Positions 16,541 through 25,258 of a stretch of 64,000 bases of DNA are shown here, in pieces. Source of the stretch: Planomonospora_B alba (GTDB lineage Bacteria > Actinomycetota > Actinomycetes > Streptosporangiales > Streptosporangiaceae); NCBI RefSeq assembly GCF_039534085.1, contig NZ_BAAAUT010000018.1, positions 1-64,000 on the forward strand, written 5' to 3'. The position numbers and the translations under genes are program-made. Under the pieces are notes generated by a model. The model was not told where the DNA came from, did no database searches, and was given only the letters and a program-made list of their open reading frames with translations. Each line of letters begins with the position of its first letter. The stretch's first letter is position 1.

Positions 16541-17668
16541 ATGCGGGTGCTGCACACATCGGACTGGCACCTGGGCCGCTCGTTCCACCGGGAGAGCCTC
16601 CTGGCGGCCCAGGGTGTCTTCGTCGACCACCTGATCGAGACCGTCCGGAGTGAGCGGGTCGAGGTGGTCGTCGTCTCCGGCGACGTCTACGACCGGGCGC
16701 TGCCGCCGGTCGACGCCGTCGACCTGTGCAACGAGGCGCTGCGGCGCCTGGTCGCCGAGGGCGTGCGCACCGTGCTGATCAGCGGGAACCACGACTCGGC
16801 CCGCCGCCTCGGTTTCGGCGCCGACCTGATCGACGCCGCGGGCGTGCACCTGCGCACCGACCCGGCCCGGGTCGCCACCCCCGTGGTCGTCGGCGACGTC
16901 GCCTTCTACGGCATCCCCTACCTGGAGCCCGAGCTGGTCCGCGAGCCGTGGCAGCTGCCCGAGCGCACCCACACCGCCGCGGTCGGCCACGCCATGTCCC
17001 TGATCCGCGCCGACCTGGAACGGCGGGGCACCCGCTCGGTGGTGCTGGCCCACGCGTTCGTGACCGGCGGGCAGGCCAGCGACAGCGAGCGCGACATCAG
17101 CGTCGGCGGCGTCGCGCACGTCCCCGTCTCGGCCTTCGACGGCGTCGACTACGCGGCCCTCGGCCACCTGCACGGCCGCCAGCGCATGAGCGAGGCCGTG
17201 CGCTACTCCGGCTCCCCGATCGCCTACTCCTTCTCCGAGCTCGGCCAGGTGAAGGGCTCCTGGCTGGTGGACATCGGCCCGGACGGGTTCGCCGGAGCCG
17301 AGTTCGCCGAGGCGCCGGTGCCCCGGCGGCTCGGCCGCCTGGTGGGCCGCCTGGACGACCTGCTCACCTCTCCCGAGCACGCCGACCACGAGGACCGCTG
17401 GCTCCAGGTGGTCCTGACCGACCCCGTCCGGCCGAAGAGCGCCATGGAGCGGCTGCGGACCCGCTTCCCGCACGCGCTCACCCTCTCCTTCGAACCCGAG
17501 GACGCGCCGCAGGAGAGCGCGGCCCGGCCCCGGCTGGCCGGCCGTCCGGAGTTCGAGGTCGTGCTCGACTTCGTCCGCGAGGTGCGCGGCGAGCCCGCCG
17601 ACGCCGACGAGACCCGGCTGCTCCGGCAGGCCGTCGAGGAGTCCCGCGCCAAGGAGGCGATGGCGTAG
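16541..17668 (+). CDS. sbcD: Exonuclease subunit SbcD (Mre11-like)
   Basis: This 375-residue calcineurin-like nuclease works with SbcC to open hairpins and resect DNA ends. All phosphoesterase motifs are present in order: HTSDWHLG, VSGDVYDRA, SGNHDSA, LAHAF and ALGHLHGRQ. The length matches the family. The ATG has no strong Shine-Dalgarno sequence and may be leaderless. The stop codon directly abuts the sbcC ATG. Confidence 0.97.
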   Translation: MRVLHTSDWHLGRSFHRESLLAAQGVFVDHLIETVRSERVEVVVVSGDVYDRALPPVDAVDLCNEALRRLVAEGVRTVLISGNHDSARRLGFGADLIDAAGVHLRTDPARVATPVVVGDVAFYGIPYLEPELVREPWQLPERTHTAAVGHAMSLIRADLERRGTRSVVLAHAFVTGGQASDSERDISVGGVAHVPVSAFDGVDYAALGHLHGRQRMSEAVRYSGSPIAYSFSELGQVKGSWLVDIGPDGFAGAEFAEAPVPRRLGRLVGRLDDLLTSPEHADHEDRWLQVVLTDPVRPKSAMERLRTRFPHALTLSFEPEDAPQESAARPRLAGRPEFEVVLDFVREVRGEPADADETRLLRQAVEESRAKEAMA

Positions 17669-20600
17669 ATGCGCCCCCACCGTCTGGAGATCACCGCCTT
17701 CGGCTCGTTCCCGGGGGAGGAGGCCGTCGACTTCGACGCCCTCACCGAGGCCGGGCTGTTCCTGATCCACGGCTCCACCGGCGCCGGCAAGACCACCGTG
17801 CTCGACGCGCTCTGCTTCGCCCTGTACGGCCGGGTGCCCGGCCAGCGCGACAGCGCCCGGAGCCTGCGCTGCGACCACGCCCCGCCGGGCCGGGGGCCGC
17901 GCGTCCGGTTGGAGGTCACCGTCCGGGGCCGCCGGCTGCGCGTCACCCGCTCGCCCGCCTGGCAGCGGCCCAAGCAGCGCGGCACCGGCACCACCCTGGA
18001 GCAGGCCAAGGTCCTGCTGGAGGAGCTGGCGCCCTCCGGGGAGTGGCGGGGCCTGACGACCCGCATGGACGAGGCCGGCGACCTGATCGGCGGGCTGCTC
18101 GGCATGAACCTCGCCCAGTTCTGCCAGGTCGCGATGTTGCCGCAGGGCGACTTCGCCCGCTTCCTGCGCGCCGACGGCGAGGAGCGCCGCAAGGTGCTGG
18201 AGAAGCTCTTCTCGGTCAAGGTCTACGCCGCAGCCGAGTCCTGGCTCGCCGAGCGCCGCACCGAGGCCTTCCGCGAGCAGCAGGCGCTGCGCAGGGAGGT
18301 CGACTCCGTCGTCGACCGCGTCCAGGAGGCCGCCGGCCCCGAACTGCTCGCCGCCCTCGCCGCGTCCCCGGGGACGGAGGCGGGGACGGCCGCGCTGCCG
18401 GAGGCGGATGCGTCCCAGGAGGCGGGGGTGCTCGCCCTTCCGGGGCTGGAGCCTCCTCCGGGAGCGGAGACGGGGGCGCGGGAGGCCCCGCAGGACCCGC
18501 AGGCCCCGCAGGACTCGGCGCGGGACGTGGCGGCCTGGATGGAGGAGGACCCCTGGGACTGGGCCGGGGCGCTGGCCGCCCTGGCGGACGAGGCGGCCGG
18601 GCGGGCCGCCCGCGCGTGCGCCGAGGGCGGGACGGCCGCGCTGCGGGCCCGCCGCCGGCTGGAGGACGCCGTCGCGCTGGCCGACCGGCGCCGGCGCCAC
18701 GCCCAGGCCGTCACCCGGAGCCTGGCCCTGGAGGAGAGCGCCGAGGAGCGCGCCGACCTGGAGGCCGCGCTCGCCGAGGCGGCCCGGGCCGACCGGGTCC
18801 TCCCGCTGATCCGGGAGGCCGAGCAGCGAGCCGAGACCGCGGCCAAGGCCCGCGACCTGGCCGCCGACGCGATCGGCCGCGCCCTGCCCCTGCTGCGCGG
18901 TGCCGTACCCGGCGGTGCCGCGGGCGGCCCGCCGTACGGCGGGCCCGGCGCCCCGGACGGTCCGCCGCCCGCCGACCCCGGTCTGCTGTCCGGCCTGGAA
19001 CGCGGACGGCGCGAGGAGATCACCCGGCTGGACGGGCTCCGCGCCGAGGAGCCCAGGCTCGGAGTGCTCCGGCGGGAACGCGCGCAGGCGCGGGAGGGGA
19101 TCGACCGGCTCACCGCGGAGCAGGCCGCGATCGACGCGCGGCTGGAGGTCCTGCCCGGTCTCCGGGACGAGGTGGACGCCCGGCTGGCCGCCGCCCGGCT
19201 CGACGCCGCCCGGATCCCCGCCGCGGTGGCGGCCCGGGACGCCGCCGCCCGGCTCGCGGAGCTGGAGACGGAGCTGACCGGGCTCGAAGCGGAGCTGCGC
19301 CAGCTGACCGGTCAGGAGGCCGGTCTCGCCGAGCGCCAGCGCGACCTGCCCGCCCGCCTGGAGGAGGCCGCGGCCGCCCTGGAGGCGGCCAGGGGCGAGG
19401 CCGCCCGGATCCCGGCCGCGCGGGCCGCCGTCGACCGGGCCGCCGCCGTCCTGGACGCCGTCCGGCGCCGCGACGAGCTGACCGCGCGGCTGGAGGAGGC
19501 CTGCGCGGCGGCGGCCGGTGCCGTCGACCGGGACCAGGAGTCCCGCGAGCGGTTCCTCCGGATCCGCCAGGCCCGCATCGACGGCATGGCCGCCGAGCTC
19601 GCCGCCCGGCTCGTCCCCGGCACCCCCTGCGTGGTCTGCGGCTCACCCGAGCACCCGGCCCCGGCCGCCCCCGCCGACGCGGCGCCCACCCCCGACGACG
19701 AGCAGGCGGCCGAGAGCGCCTGGGAGGCGGCACGGGGACGGCGGCAGGAGGCGGAGAACACCGTCACCGAGCTCGCCTCCCGCCTGGACGCCGTCCGCGC
19801 CGACGCCGGAGACCTGACCGCCGAGCAGGCCGCGGCCGCGCTCGCCGCAGCCGAGCGGGAGCAGGCGGCCCTGGCGGAGGCGGCGGCGCGGGAACCGGCC
19901 CTCGCCGCCGACGTCGCCCGGATCACCGCCGACCTGGAGCTCGCCCGCACCCGTGCGGGGGAGGTCGCCCGGGCGCTGGCCGACTGCCGCGCCCGGCGGG
20001 AGGCCGCCCGGGCCGAGCGGGCCCGGCTGACCGCCCGCCTCCTCACCGCCGGGGACGCCGCCGGGGACGCCCGGCGGGATCCCGCCGGGCGGGCCGCCAC
20101 GGGCGGGACCGCCGCCGGGGAGCGTGCGGAACACGACGGCGCGGACCGGGCCGCGCGGGAGCTGCGCCGGGCGGAGCAGGTGCTGCAGGCGCTGCGCGCC
20201 TCCGCCGGGACCGTGCCCGCCCTGGAGGCCGAGGCCGCCGACCTCGCCGCGGAGCTGGAGCGGATCCGGGAGCGCTCCCGGGAGATCGCGGTGGAGCTGG
20301 CGGCCTGCCGGACGAGAGCCGACGCCCTCACCGCCGACATCGACCTGCTGGCCGCGCGCCTGGACGAGGCGAGGGGCGCCGACCCCACGCTGGCCGACCG
20401 GCTGGAGCGGCTGGCCGACGAGGCCGACCTGCTCCGCAAGGCCGTCGAGGCCGTGCAGCGGGAGCAGGCCGCGCAGGCCGAGCTGGAGGCGGCCCGGGCG
20501 CGGGCCGCCGCCGCGGTCGCCGAGGAGGGCTTCCGCGGGATCGAGGACGCCCGCGCGGCGGTCCGCTCCGCCGCCGAGCAGGAGGACAAGGCCGGACGGC

Positions 20601-21397
20601 TCCGCGCGCTCGATCGGGAGCGGGCCGCCGTCGACGCCCAGCTCGCCGACCCGGAGCTGGTGGCCGCCGCGGCGGAGCCCGAACCCGACCTGGCCGCCCT
20701 GGAGGCCGCCCGGGACGAGGCCGAGGCCGCGCACGCCGCGCTGCTGTCGGCCCGGGACCGGGCCGAGCGCCGCCGCGACCGGCTGGCCGCGCTCCGCGCC
20801 GAGCTGGCCGGGCGCCTGGACGAGTGGCGGCCCGCCGCCGAGCGGCACCGCCTCGCCGACCGGCTCGCCGCGCTGGCCGGCGGGAACTCCTCCGACAACC
20901 GGTGGAGCATGCGGCTGTCGTCCTACGTCCTGGGCGAGCGGCTCCGCCAGGTGGTCGCCTCGGCCAACGAGCGCCTGGACCACATGTCGGGCGGGCGCTA
21001 CCTGCTGGAGCACGACCTGCGGCGGGCCGCGGGCGACCGGAGCCGTTCGGGCGGCGGGCTCGGCCTGCGGGTCCTCGACGGCTGGACCGGGGTGGACCGC
21101 GACCCGGCGACGCTGTCCGGCGGCGAGAGCTTCATCACCTCCCTGGCCCTCGCCCTCGGCCTGGCCGACGTCGTCACCGCCGAGGCCGGGGGAGCGGAGC
21201 TCGGCACGCTCTTCGTCGACGAGGGCTTCGGCACCCTCGACGAGGACACCCTCGACGGCGTGCTCGACATCCTGGACGGCCTGCGCGACGGCGGCCGGGC
21301 CGTCGGCATCGTCAGCCACGTCGGCGAGCTGCGTACCCGCATCCCCGCCCGGCTGCACATCCGCAAGGAGCGCCACGGTTCGACGATCCACCAGTAG
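17669..21397 (+). CDS. sbcC: Exonuclease subunit SbcC (Rad50-like SMC ATPase)
   Basis: This 1242-residue SMC-type ATPase is the partner of SbcD. The Walker A motif is GSTGAGKTT at residues 35-43, the Q-loop region is NLAQFCQVAMLPQGDFARFL, and long Ala/Glu/Arg coiled coils flank a zinc hook (C654-V-V-C657, CVVCGSPEHP). The signature is TLSGGESF and Walker B is LFVDEGFGTLD with D1184. The length is normal for actinobacteria. The gene starts at the base after the sbcD stop, so the two are surely co-translated. The coiled coil contains Gly/Pro-rich inserts (for example near residue 420). Confidence 0.97.
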   Translation: MRPHRLEITAFGSFPGEEAVDFDALTEAGLFLIHGSTGAGKTTVLDALCFALYGRVPGQRDSARSLRCDHAPPGRGPRVRLEVTVRGRRLRVTRSPAWQRPKQRGTGTTLEQAKVLLEELAPSGEWRGLTTRMDEAGDLIGGLLGMNLAQFCQVAMLPQGDFARFLRADGEERRKVLEKLFSVKVYAAAESWLAERRTEAFREQQALRREVDSVVDRVQEAAGPELLAALAASPGTEAGTAALPEADASQEAGVLALPGLEPPPGAETGAREAPQDPQAPQDSARDVAAWMEEDPWDWAGALAALADEAAGRAARACAEGGTAALRARRRLEDAVALADRRRRHAQAVTRSLALEESAEERADLEAALAEAARADRVLPLIREAEQRAETAAKARDLAADAIGRALPLLRGAVPGGAAGGPPYGGPGAPDGPPPADPGLLSGLERGRREEITRLDGLRAEEPRLGVLRRERAQAREGIDRLTAEQAAIDARLEVLPGLRDEVDARLAAARLDAARIPAAVAARDAAARLAELETELTGLEAELRQLTGQEAGLAERQRDLPARLEEAAAALEAARGEAARIPAARAAVDRAAAVLDAVRRRDELTARLEEACAAAAGAVDRDQESRERFLRIRQARIDGMAAELAARLVPGTPCVVCGSPEHPAPAAPADAAPTPDDEQAAESAWEAARGRRQEAENTVTELASRLDAVRADAGDLTAEQAAAALAAAEREQAALAEAAAREPALAADVARITADLELARTRAGEVARALADCRARREAARAERARLTARLLTAGDAAGDARRDPAGRAATGGTAAGERAEHDGADRAARELRRAEQVLQALRASAGTVPALEAEAADLAAELERIRERSREIAVELAACRTRADALTADIDLLAARLDEARGADPTLADRLERLADEADLLRKAVEAVQREQAAQAELEAARARAAAAVAEEGFRGIEDARAAVRSAAEQEDKAGRLRALDRERAAVDAQLADPELVAAAAEPEPDLAALEAARDEAEAAHAALLSARDRAERRRDRLAALRAELAGRLDEWRPAAERHRLADRLAALAGGNSSDNRWSMRLSSYVLGERLRQVVASANERLDHMSGGRYLLEHDLRRAAGDRSRSGGGLGLRVLDGWTGVDRDPATLSGGESFITSLALALGLADVVTAEAGGAELGTLFVDEGFGTLDEDTLDGVLDILDGLRDGGRAVGIVSHVGELRTRIPARLHIRKERHGSTIHQ

Positions 21398-21452
21398 GCG
21401 CCCGCCCGGCACGGGCCCGCCTCCGCGGAAACCGGCCGGGCGGCCTGCCGGA

Positions 21453-22700
21453 TCAGCCGCCGGGCCGGGGCCCAGGGCGGCGCGTCGCCAGGAGGTGGCG
21501 GACCAGGGCGAGTACGGCGAGCAGCGCGACGAACGCGCACACGCCATGCCACCCGGCCTGGCTCCAGGCGCGCGTCCCGAGCCAGGAACCCGCGCTGCCG
21601 CCCAGATAGGCGCAGGTCATGTAGGCGGTGTTGAGCCTGCTGCGGGCGTCGGGCCGCAGGGCGTAGACGCGGGCCTGGTTGGCGACCATGCCGCACTGCA
21701 TCGCGACGTCGAGCAGCACGGTACCGAGGGCCAGGGCGGCCAGGCCCGCCGCGCCCCCCTGGGAGCCCGCGGCGAGGACCGCGGCCGCGAGGAGGACCCC
21801 GACCATGCAGACGAGGTTCACCGGGTCGGGTCCCCGGCGGTCGACCAGGCGGCCGGCGAAGGGCGTGCAGACCATGGTCACCGCGCCGCCGGCCAGCGCG
21901 AGCATCCCCACGGCCTGGCCGCCCAGGCCGTGGGCCGGACCGGCGAGCAGGAGCGCCAGGCAGGTCCAGACGGCCGAGAAGCCGGCGAAGACGCTCGCCT
22001 GGTAGAGGCAGGACCGGCGCAGCTGCGGCTCGGCGCGCAGCAGGCGCAGCGGTTCGGCCAGGAGCGTCGCATACCTCTGGCGGGAGGGGGCGGCCGTGGC
22101 CGGCAGCGTGACGGCCAGGCCCGCAGCCAGGAGCAGGGCCAGCACCGCCGCCACCAGGTAGGGGACCCGCCAGCCCAGCCACTCGCCGAGCGACCCGCTG
22201 AATGCCCGGGCCAGCAGCATGCCGCCGGTCGAGCCGCTCAGCAGGATGCCGATCACGGCTCCGCGGCGGTCGGCGGCCACGAGGCCGGCCGCCATCGGGC
22301 CGGCGATCGGCGCGACCACCGTGGCCAGGCCGGCCAGGGCGCCGGCGGCCGCCAGGGGCGGCAGCGCCGGCGCGCAGCCCGCGGCCAGCAGGGACAGCCC
22401 GGTGACGACGAGCAGGGTGACGAGGAGCGGGCGGTGCGGGAGCCGGTCGCCGAGCGGCACCAGCAGAACGATCCCGGCCGTGTAGCCCGCCTGGGCGGCG
22501 GTCACCACCAGGGCGCCCGTGTCGGGGGAGACGTTCAGCCCGGCGGCGACCAGCGGGCTGATCGCCTGCGGGAAGTAGACGTTGCCCACGGCCACCGCGC
22601 AGGTGACCGCCAGGATCGCGACGACGCGGCGGCCCGCCTCCGGCTCCTCCGGGGGGCCGGCGGGGACGGCCGCGCGCCGCGTACGGGGTGCGGATGCCAT
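21453..22700 (-). CDS. MFS transporter
   Basis: This 415-residue protein has 12 hydrophobic segments. The loop 2-3 region reads VPLGDRLPHRPLL, and the central stretch VCTPFAGRLVDRRGPDPVN repeats the motif A pattern. It resembles the sugar/drug efflux (DHA1) branch. The ATG at 22700 is the only start close to the first membrane helix; longer frames run through the divergent regulator gene. Divergence from an ArsR-type regulator (55 bp between starts) suggests repression by that protein. The substrate is unknown. Confidence 0.9.
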   Translation of the reverse strand: MASAPRTRRAAVPAGPPEEPEAGRRVVAILAVTCAVAVGNVYFPQAISPLVAAGLNVSPDTGALVVTAAQAGYTAGIVLLVPLGDRLPHRPLLVTLLVVTGLSLLAAGCAPALPPLAAAGALAGLATVVAPIAGPMAAGLVAADRRGAVIGILLSGSTGGMLLARAFSGSLGEWLGWRVPYLVAAVLALLLAAGLAVTLPATAAPSRQRYATLLAEPLRLLRAEPQLRRSCLYQASVFAGFSAVWTCLALLLAGPAHGLGGQAVGMLALAGGAVTMVCTPFAGRLVDRRGPDPVNLVCMVGVLLAAAVLAAGSQGGAAGLAALALGTVLLDVAMQCGMVANQARVYALRPDARSRLNTAYMTCAYLGGSAGSWLGTRAWSQAGWHGVCAFVALLAVLALVRHLLATRRPGPRPGG

Positions 22701-22755
22701 GGAGGAAGTCCACGGCCCCGGCGGCCCACCGCCAATCGATGTAGCGTATGACTTA

Positions 22756-23745
22756 ATGATCACTTTCGTGCTCGGCGTCGAGGACCTCGCGGACACGCGG
22801 TTCGCCCTCTCGCCCCTGAACGAGACCGTGCTCAGCCTGCGGGTGCTGCGCGACCCGGGCCTGTCCGCGCTGCACCTGCCGTGGCGCAGGTCCGTTCTCG
22901 GCAGGCTCGGCGCGCTCGACACGGGACTGCTGATGTCCCTGGTCGCGCGGAGGCTCACGCTCCCCGACTTCCTGACCCCGAGGCCGGTGCGCTTCGCCGC
23001 GGACTTCGACGAGGAACTGGCCGTCGTCCGCCGGACCCGTCCGGACGTGGTCCGCCGCGACCTGCTGGACACCCACGCCCCGGACCCGCTCCCCGACGCC
23101 CTGCGCGACGCCGCCGCGGCCGGCGACGCGCCCGTCGCCAGGCTCCGCGACACCGTCTGCGACCTCCTCCGGCGGTACTGGGAGATCGCCGTCGAGCCGC
23201 TGTGGCCGCAGCTGCGCCTGGTGCTGGAGGCCGACATGACCTACCGCGCGCGCCAGCTGGCGGTCGGGGGCGCCCGCCTGCTCTTCGCCGGCATGCACCC
23301 GGACCTGCGGTGGCGCGACGGCGTGCTGCACATCGACAAAATGATCAGCAGGCACCGCGTCGAGGCGGCCGGCCGGGGGCTGCTCCTCGTGCCCTCGGTC
23401 TTCGCCCACAAGCCCGCGCCCCCGCTCAGCCCGCAGGAGCCGCCGTCGCTGGTCTACCCGAGCCGCGGGGTGGCGACGCTGTGGGCCCCCGCCCCGGCCC
23501 CGGACGCGTCCGCTCTGGCCGCGCTGCTCGGCGCCCCCAGGGCGCGGCTGCTCGGCCTCCTGGAGGAGCCGCTGCCCACCGTGGAACTCGCGCGCCGCCT
23601 GCGGGTCACGCCGAGCGCGGTCTCCCAGCACCTGCGCGTGCTGCACGCCACGGGCCTGGTCACCCGGGCGCGCGACGGGCGGCAGGTCCTGTACCGGCGC
23701 AGCTCCCTGGGCGACCGGCTGGCCGGCGGCACCGCGGCCCGCTGA
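22756..23745 (+). CDS. ArsR-type winged-helix regulator with DUF5937-like N terminus
   Basis: This 329-residue protein has a large N-terminal domain (MITFVLGVEDLADTRFALSPLNE, typical of DUF5937-type regulators) and a C-terminal ArsR winged helix. The recognition region is VTPSAVSQHLRVLHATGLVTRARDGRQVLYRRS (about residues 280-312). There is no metal-binding CxC motif, so it is unlikely to be a metal sensor. The start has no Shine-Dalgarno sequence; TAGCGT at 22742 and a leaderless transcript are plausible. It probably controls the divergent MFS gene. The last codons lie in a tandem duplication. Confidence 0.88.
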   Translation: MITFVLGVEDLADTRFALSPLNETVLSLRVLRDPGLSALHLPWRRSVLGRLGALDTGLLMSLVARRLTLPDFLTPRPVRFAADFDEELAVVRRTRPDVVRRDLLDTHAPDPLPDALRDAAAAGDAPVARLRDTVCDLLRRYWEIAVEPLWPQLRLVLEADMTYRARQLAVGGARLLFAGMHPDLRWRDGVLHIDKMISRHRVEAAGRGLLLVPSVFAHKPAPPLSPQEPPSLVYPSRGVATLWAPAPAPDASALAALLGAPRARLLGLLEEPLPTVELARRLRVTPSAVSQHLRVLHATGLVTRARDGRQVLYRRSSLGDRLAGGTAAR

Positions 23746-23786
23746 ACGCGCCCGGCCGGCGGCACCGCGGCCCGGTGAACGCGCCC
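23721..23786 (+). repeat. 33-bp tandem duplication across a gene end
   Basis: Positions 23721-23753 and 23754-23786 are identical except for one C/G change. The first copy contains the regulator's last codons and stop. The second repeats them out of use, including a second TGA. The rest of the gap to 23904 is GC-rich and shows no gene. Confidence 0.85.
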
Positions 23787-23904
23787 CGCCGGCGGTCCCG
23801 CACGGGTTCCCGGTGCGGCTGCCGTGCCACCCGGCGGCCGTCGCCGCCGGAGCGCTCCTGGCCGCCTGGGGCGGCAGGAGGACCGGGCGGAGCGGGCGCG
23901 GCGG

Positions 23905-25254
23905 TCAGTAACCCCGGGTGCGGCGGGCGGCCGGGCGGCGGATCCGCCTGGCCACCTCGGTGCCGCCGGCGGCGCGCAGGATCTCCGCGCCCAGCATGAC
24001 CCCGGCGCCCAGCGCCAGGGCGGTCGACAGCGCCTGCAGCAGGCTCACCAGGCCCGTGTCGGTGTGGCCGAGGCTGATCTCCAGCATGGCGCGGTACAGG
24101 GCCGTGCCGGGCAGCAGCGGGCAGATGGCGGGGACGGTGAGCACCAGCGCGGGCACCCGGGCACGCCGGGCGTAGGCGGTGCCCAGCAGGCCGACCGCCG
24201 CCGCCGACAGGGCCGTGGCCAGCACGACCGGGACCTGCCAGTACGTGGTGAGCTCCACGAAGACCGTCCAGATCAGCGCGCCGCCGACCCCCGTCTGCAG
24301 CAGGTGGCGGGGCGGCACGAGCAGCGCGACGGCGAACGCCAGCGTCACCCCGACGGCCCCCAGGAGCTGCTCCGGCCGCAGCGAGAGCGGGGCGACGGGC
24401 ACGTTCTCCACGCTCAGCGGCACGCCGAGGCGGACCGCGAGGTACAGGGCGAGGCCGATCCCGCAGATCACCGCGGTGACGGTGAAGAAGACCTCGAACA
24501 GCCGGCCGGTCGCCGTCACGTACTCCCCGGCGATGCCGTCCTGCACGCAGGCCACCATCAGGCGGCCGGGCAGCAGCGCGATCACCGCGCCGACCACCGC
24601 CGCCGACGCCTGGACCGGCGCGTCGATCCAGATCAGCAGGACCGCGACCAGCGAGCCGAGCGTCGCGGCGACCGTGAGCTGGAAGAACTCCGCCACGCCC
24701 CGCCGGGCCAGCCAGGCGCTCGCCCGCTCGCCCAGCACGGTGGCGACGAACGCGGCCGCCGCCACCAGCGGGCCGCCGCCGACCAGGATGCTCGCCGACG
24801 AGGCGATCAGCGCGAGCGACGCGACCAGCAGCCAGTTCGGGTAGACCGGAACCCGCCGGGTGATCCGCCGCAGCCGCGAGCGCGCCTCGCCGAGCGGGAC
24901 CGACCCGGCGACGACCTCCCCGACCAGGTCGTGGACCGCGATCAGCCGGTCGTAGTCGGGCAGGCGGCGCCGTACCCGCCGCTCGGCCGTGACGGGGGCG
25001 CCGCCGTCGGCGGGCACGTAGGACAGCGTGATGGCCGACAGGTTGACGTCGGCCTCGCAGTGCCGCACCCCGTAGGCGTCGGTGACCCCGCGCATCGTCG
25101 CGGAGACGATCTCGGTGGCCTCCCCGCTGCCCAGCAGGAGTTCGCCGACCCGCAGCGCCAGGGCCATCGCGCGGTAGACGTCGGGCTCGACGGCCTCCTG
25201 GCCCGGTGGCGAGGCCGGCACCCGCTGATCCCTTCCGAGACGGAACTCCTCCAC
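23905..25254 (-). CDS. ThrE-family threonine/serine exporter
   Basis: This 449-residue protein has the two-part ThrE layout: a cytoplasmic N-terminal domain with GELLLGSGEATEIV and YGVRHCEADVNLSAITLSY, then about ten membrane helices. Family members export threonine and serine with proton exchange, or similar small metabolites. The GTG start lies only 4 bp after the stop of the SMC-like gene, so it is the last cistron of that operon or reads through from it. No separate promoter or clear Shine-Dalgarno sequence is visible. Whether transport is linked to the SMC cassette is unknown. Confidence 0.88.
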   Translation of the reverse strand: MEEFRLGRDQRVPASPPGQEAVEPDVYRAMALALRVGELLLGSGEATEIVSATMRGVTDAYGVRHCEADVNLSAITLSYVPADGGAPVTAERRVRRRLPDYDRLIAVHDLVGEVVAGSVPLGEARSRLRRITRRVPVYPNWLLVASLALIASSASILVGGGPLVAAAAFVATVLGERASAWLARRGVAEFFQLTVAATLGSLVAVLLIWIDAPVQASAAVVGAVIALLPGRLMVACVQDGIAGEYVTATGRLFEVFFTVTAVICGIGLALYLAVRLGVPLSVENVPVAPLSLRPEQLLGAVGVTLAFAVALLVPPRHLLQTGVGGALIWTVFVELTTYWQVPVVLATALSAAAVGLLGTAYARRARVPALVLTVPAICPLLPGTALYRAMLEISLGHTDTGLVSLLQALSTALALGAGVMLGAEILRAAGGTEVARRIRRPAARRTRGY

Positions 25255-25258
25255 GAGG

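Noticed and set aside
16726..21609. A 1627-codon open frame overlapping sbcD and sbcC
   Set aside because: It is a +1-type reading of the two genes, rich in Arg, Pro and Gly. SbcD and SbcC are certain in the other frames.
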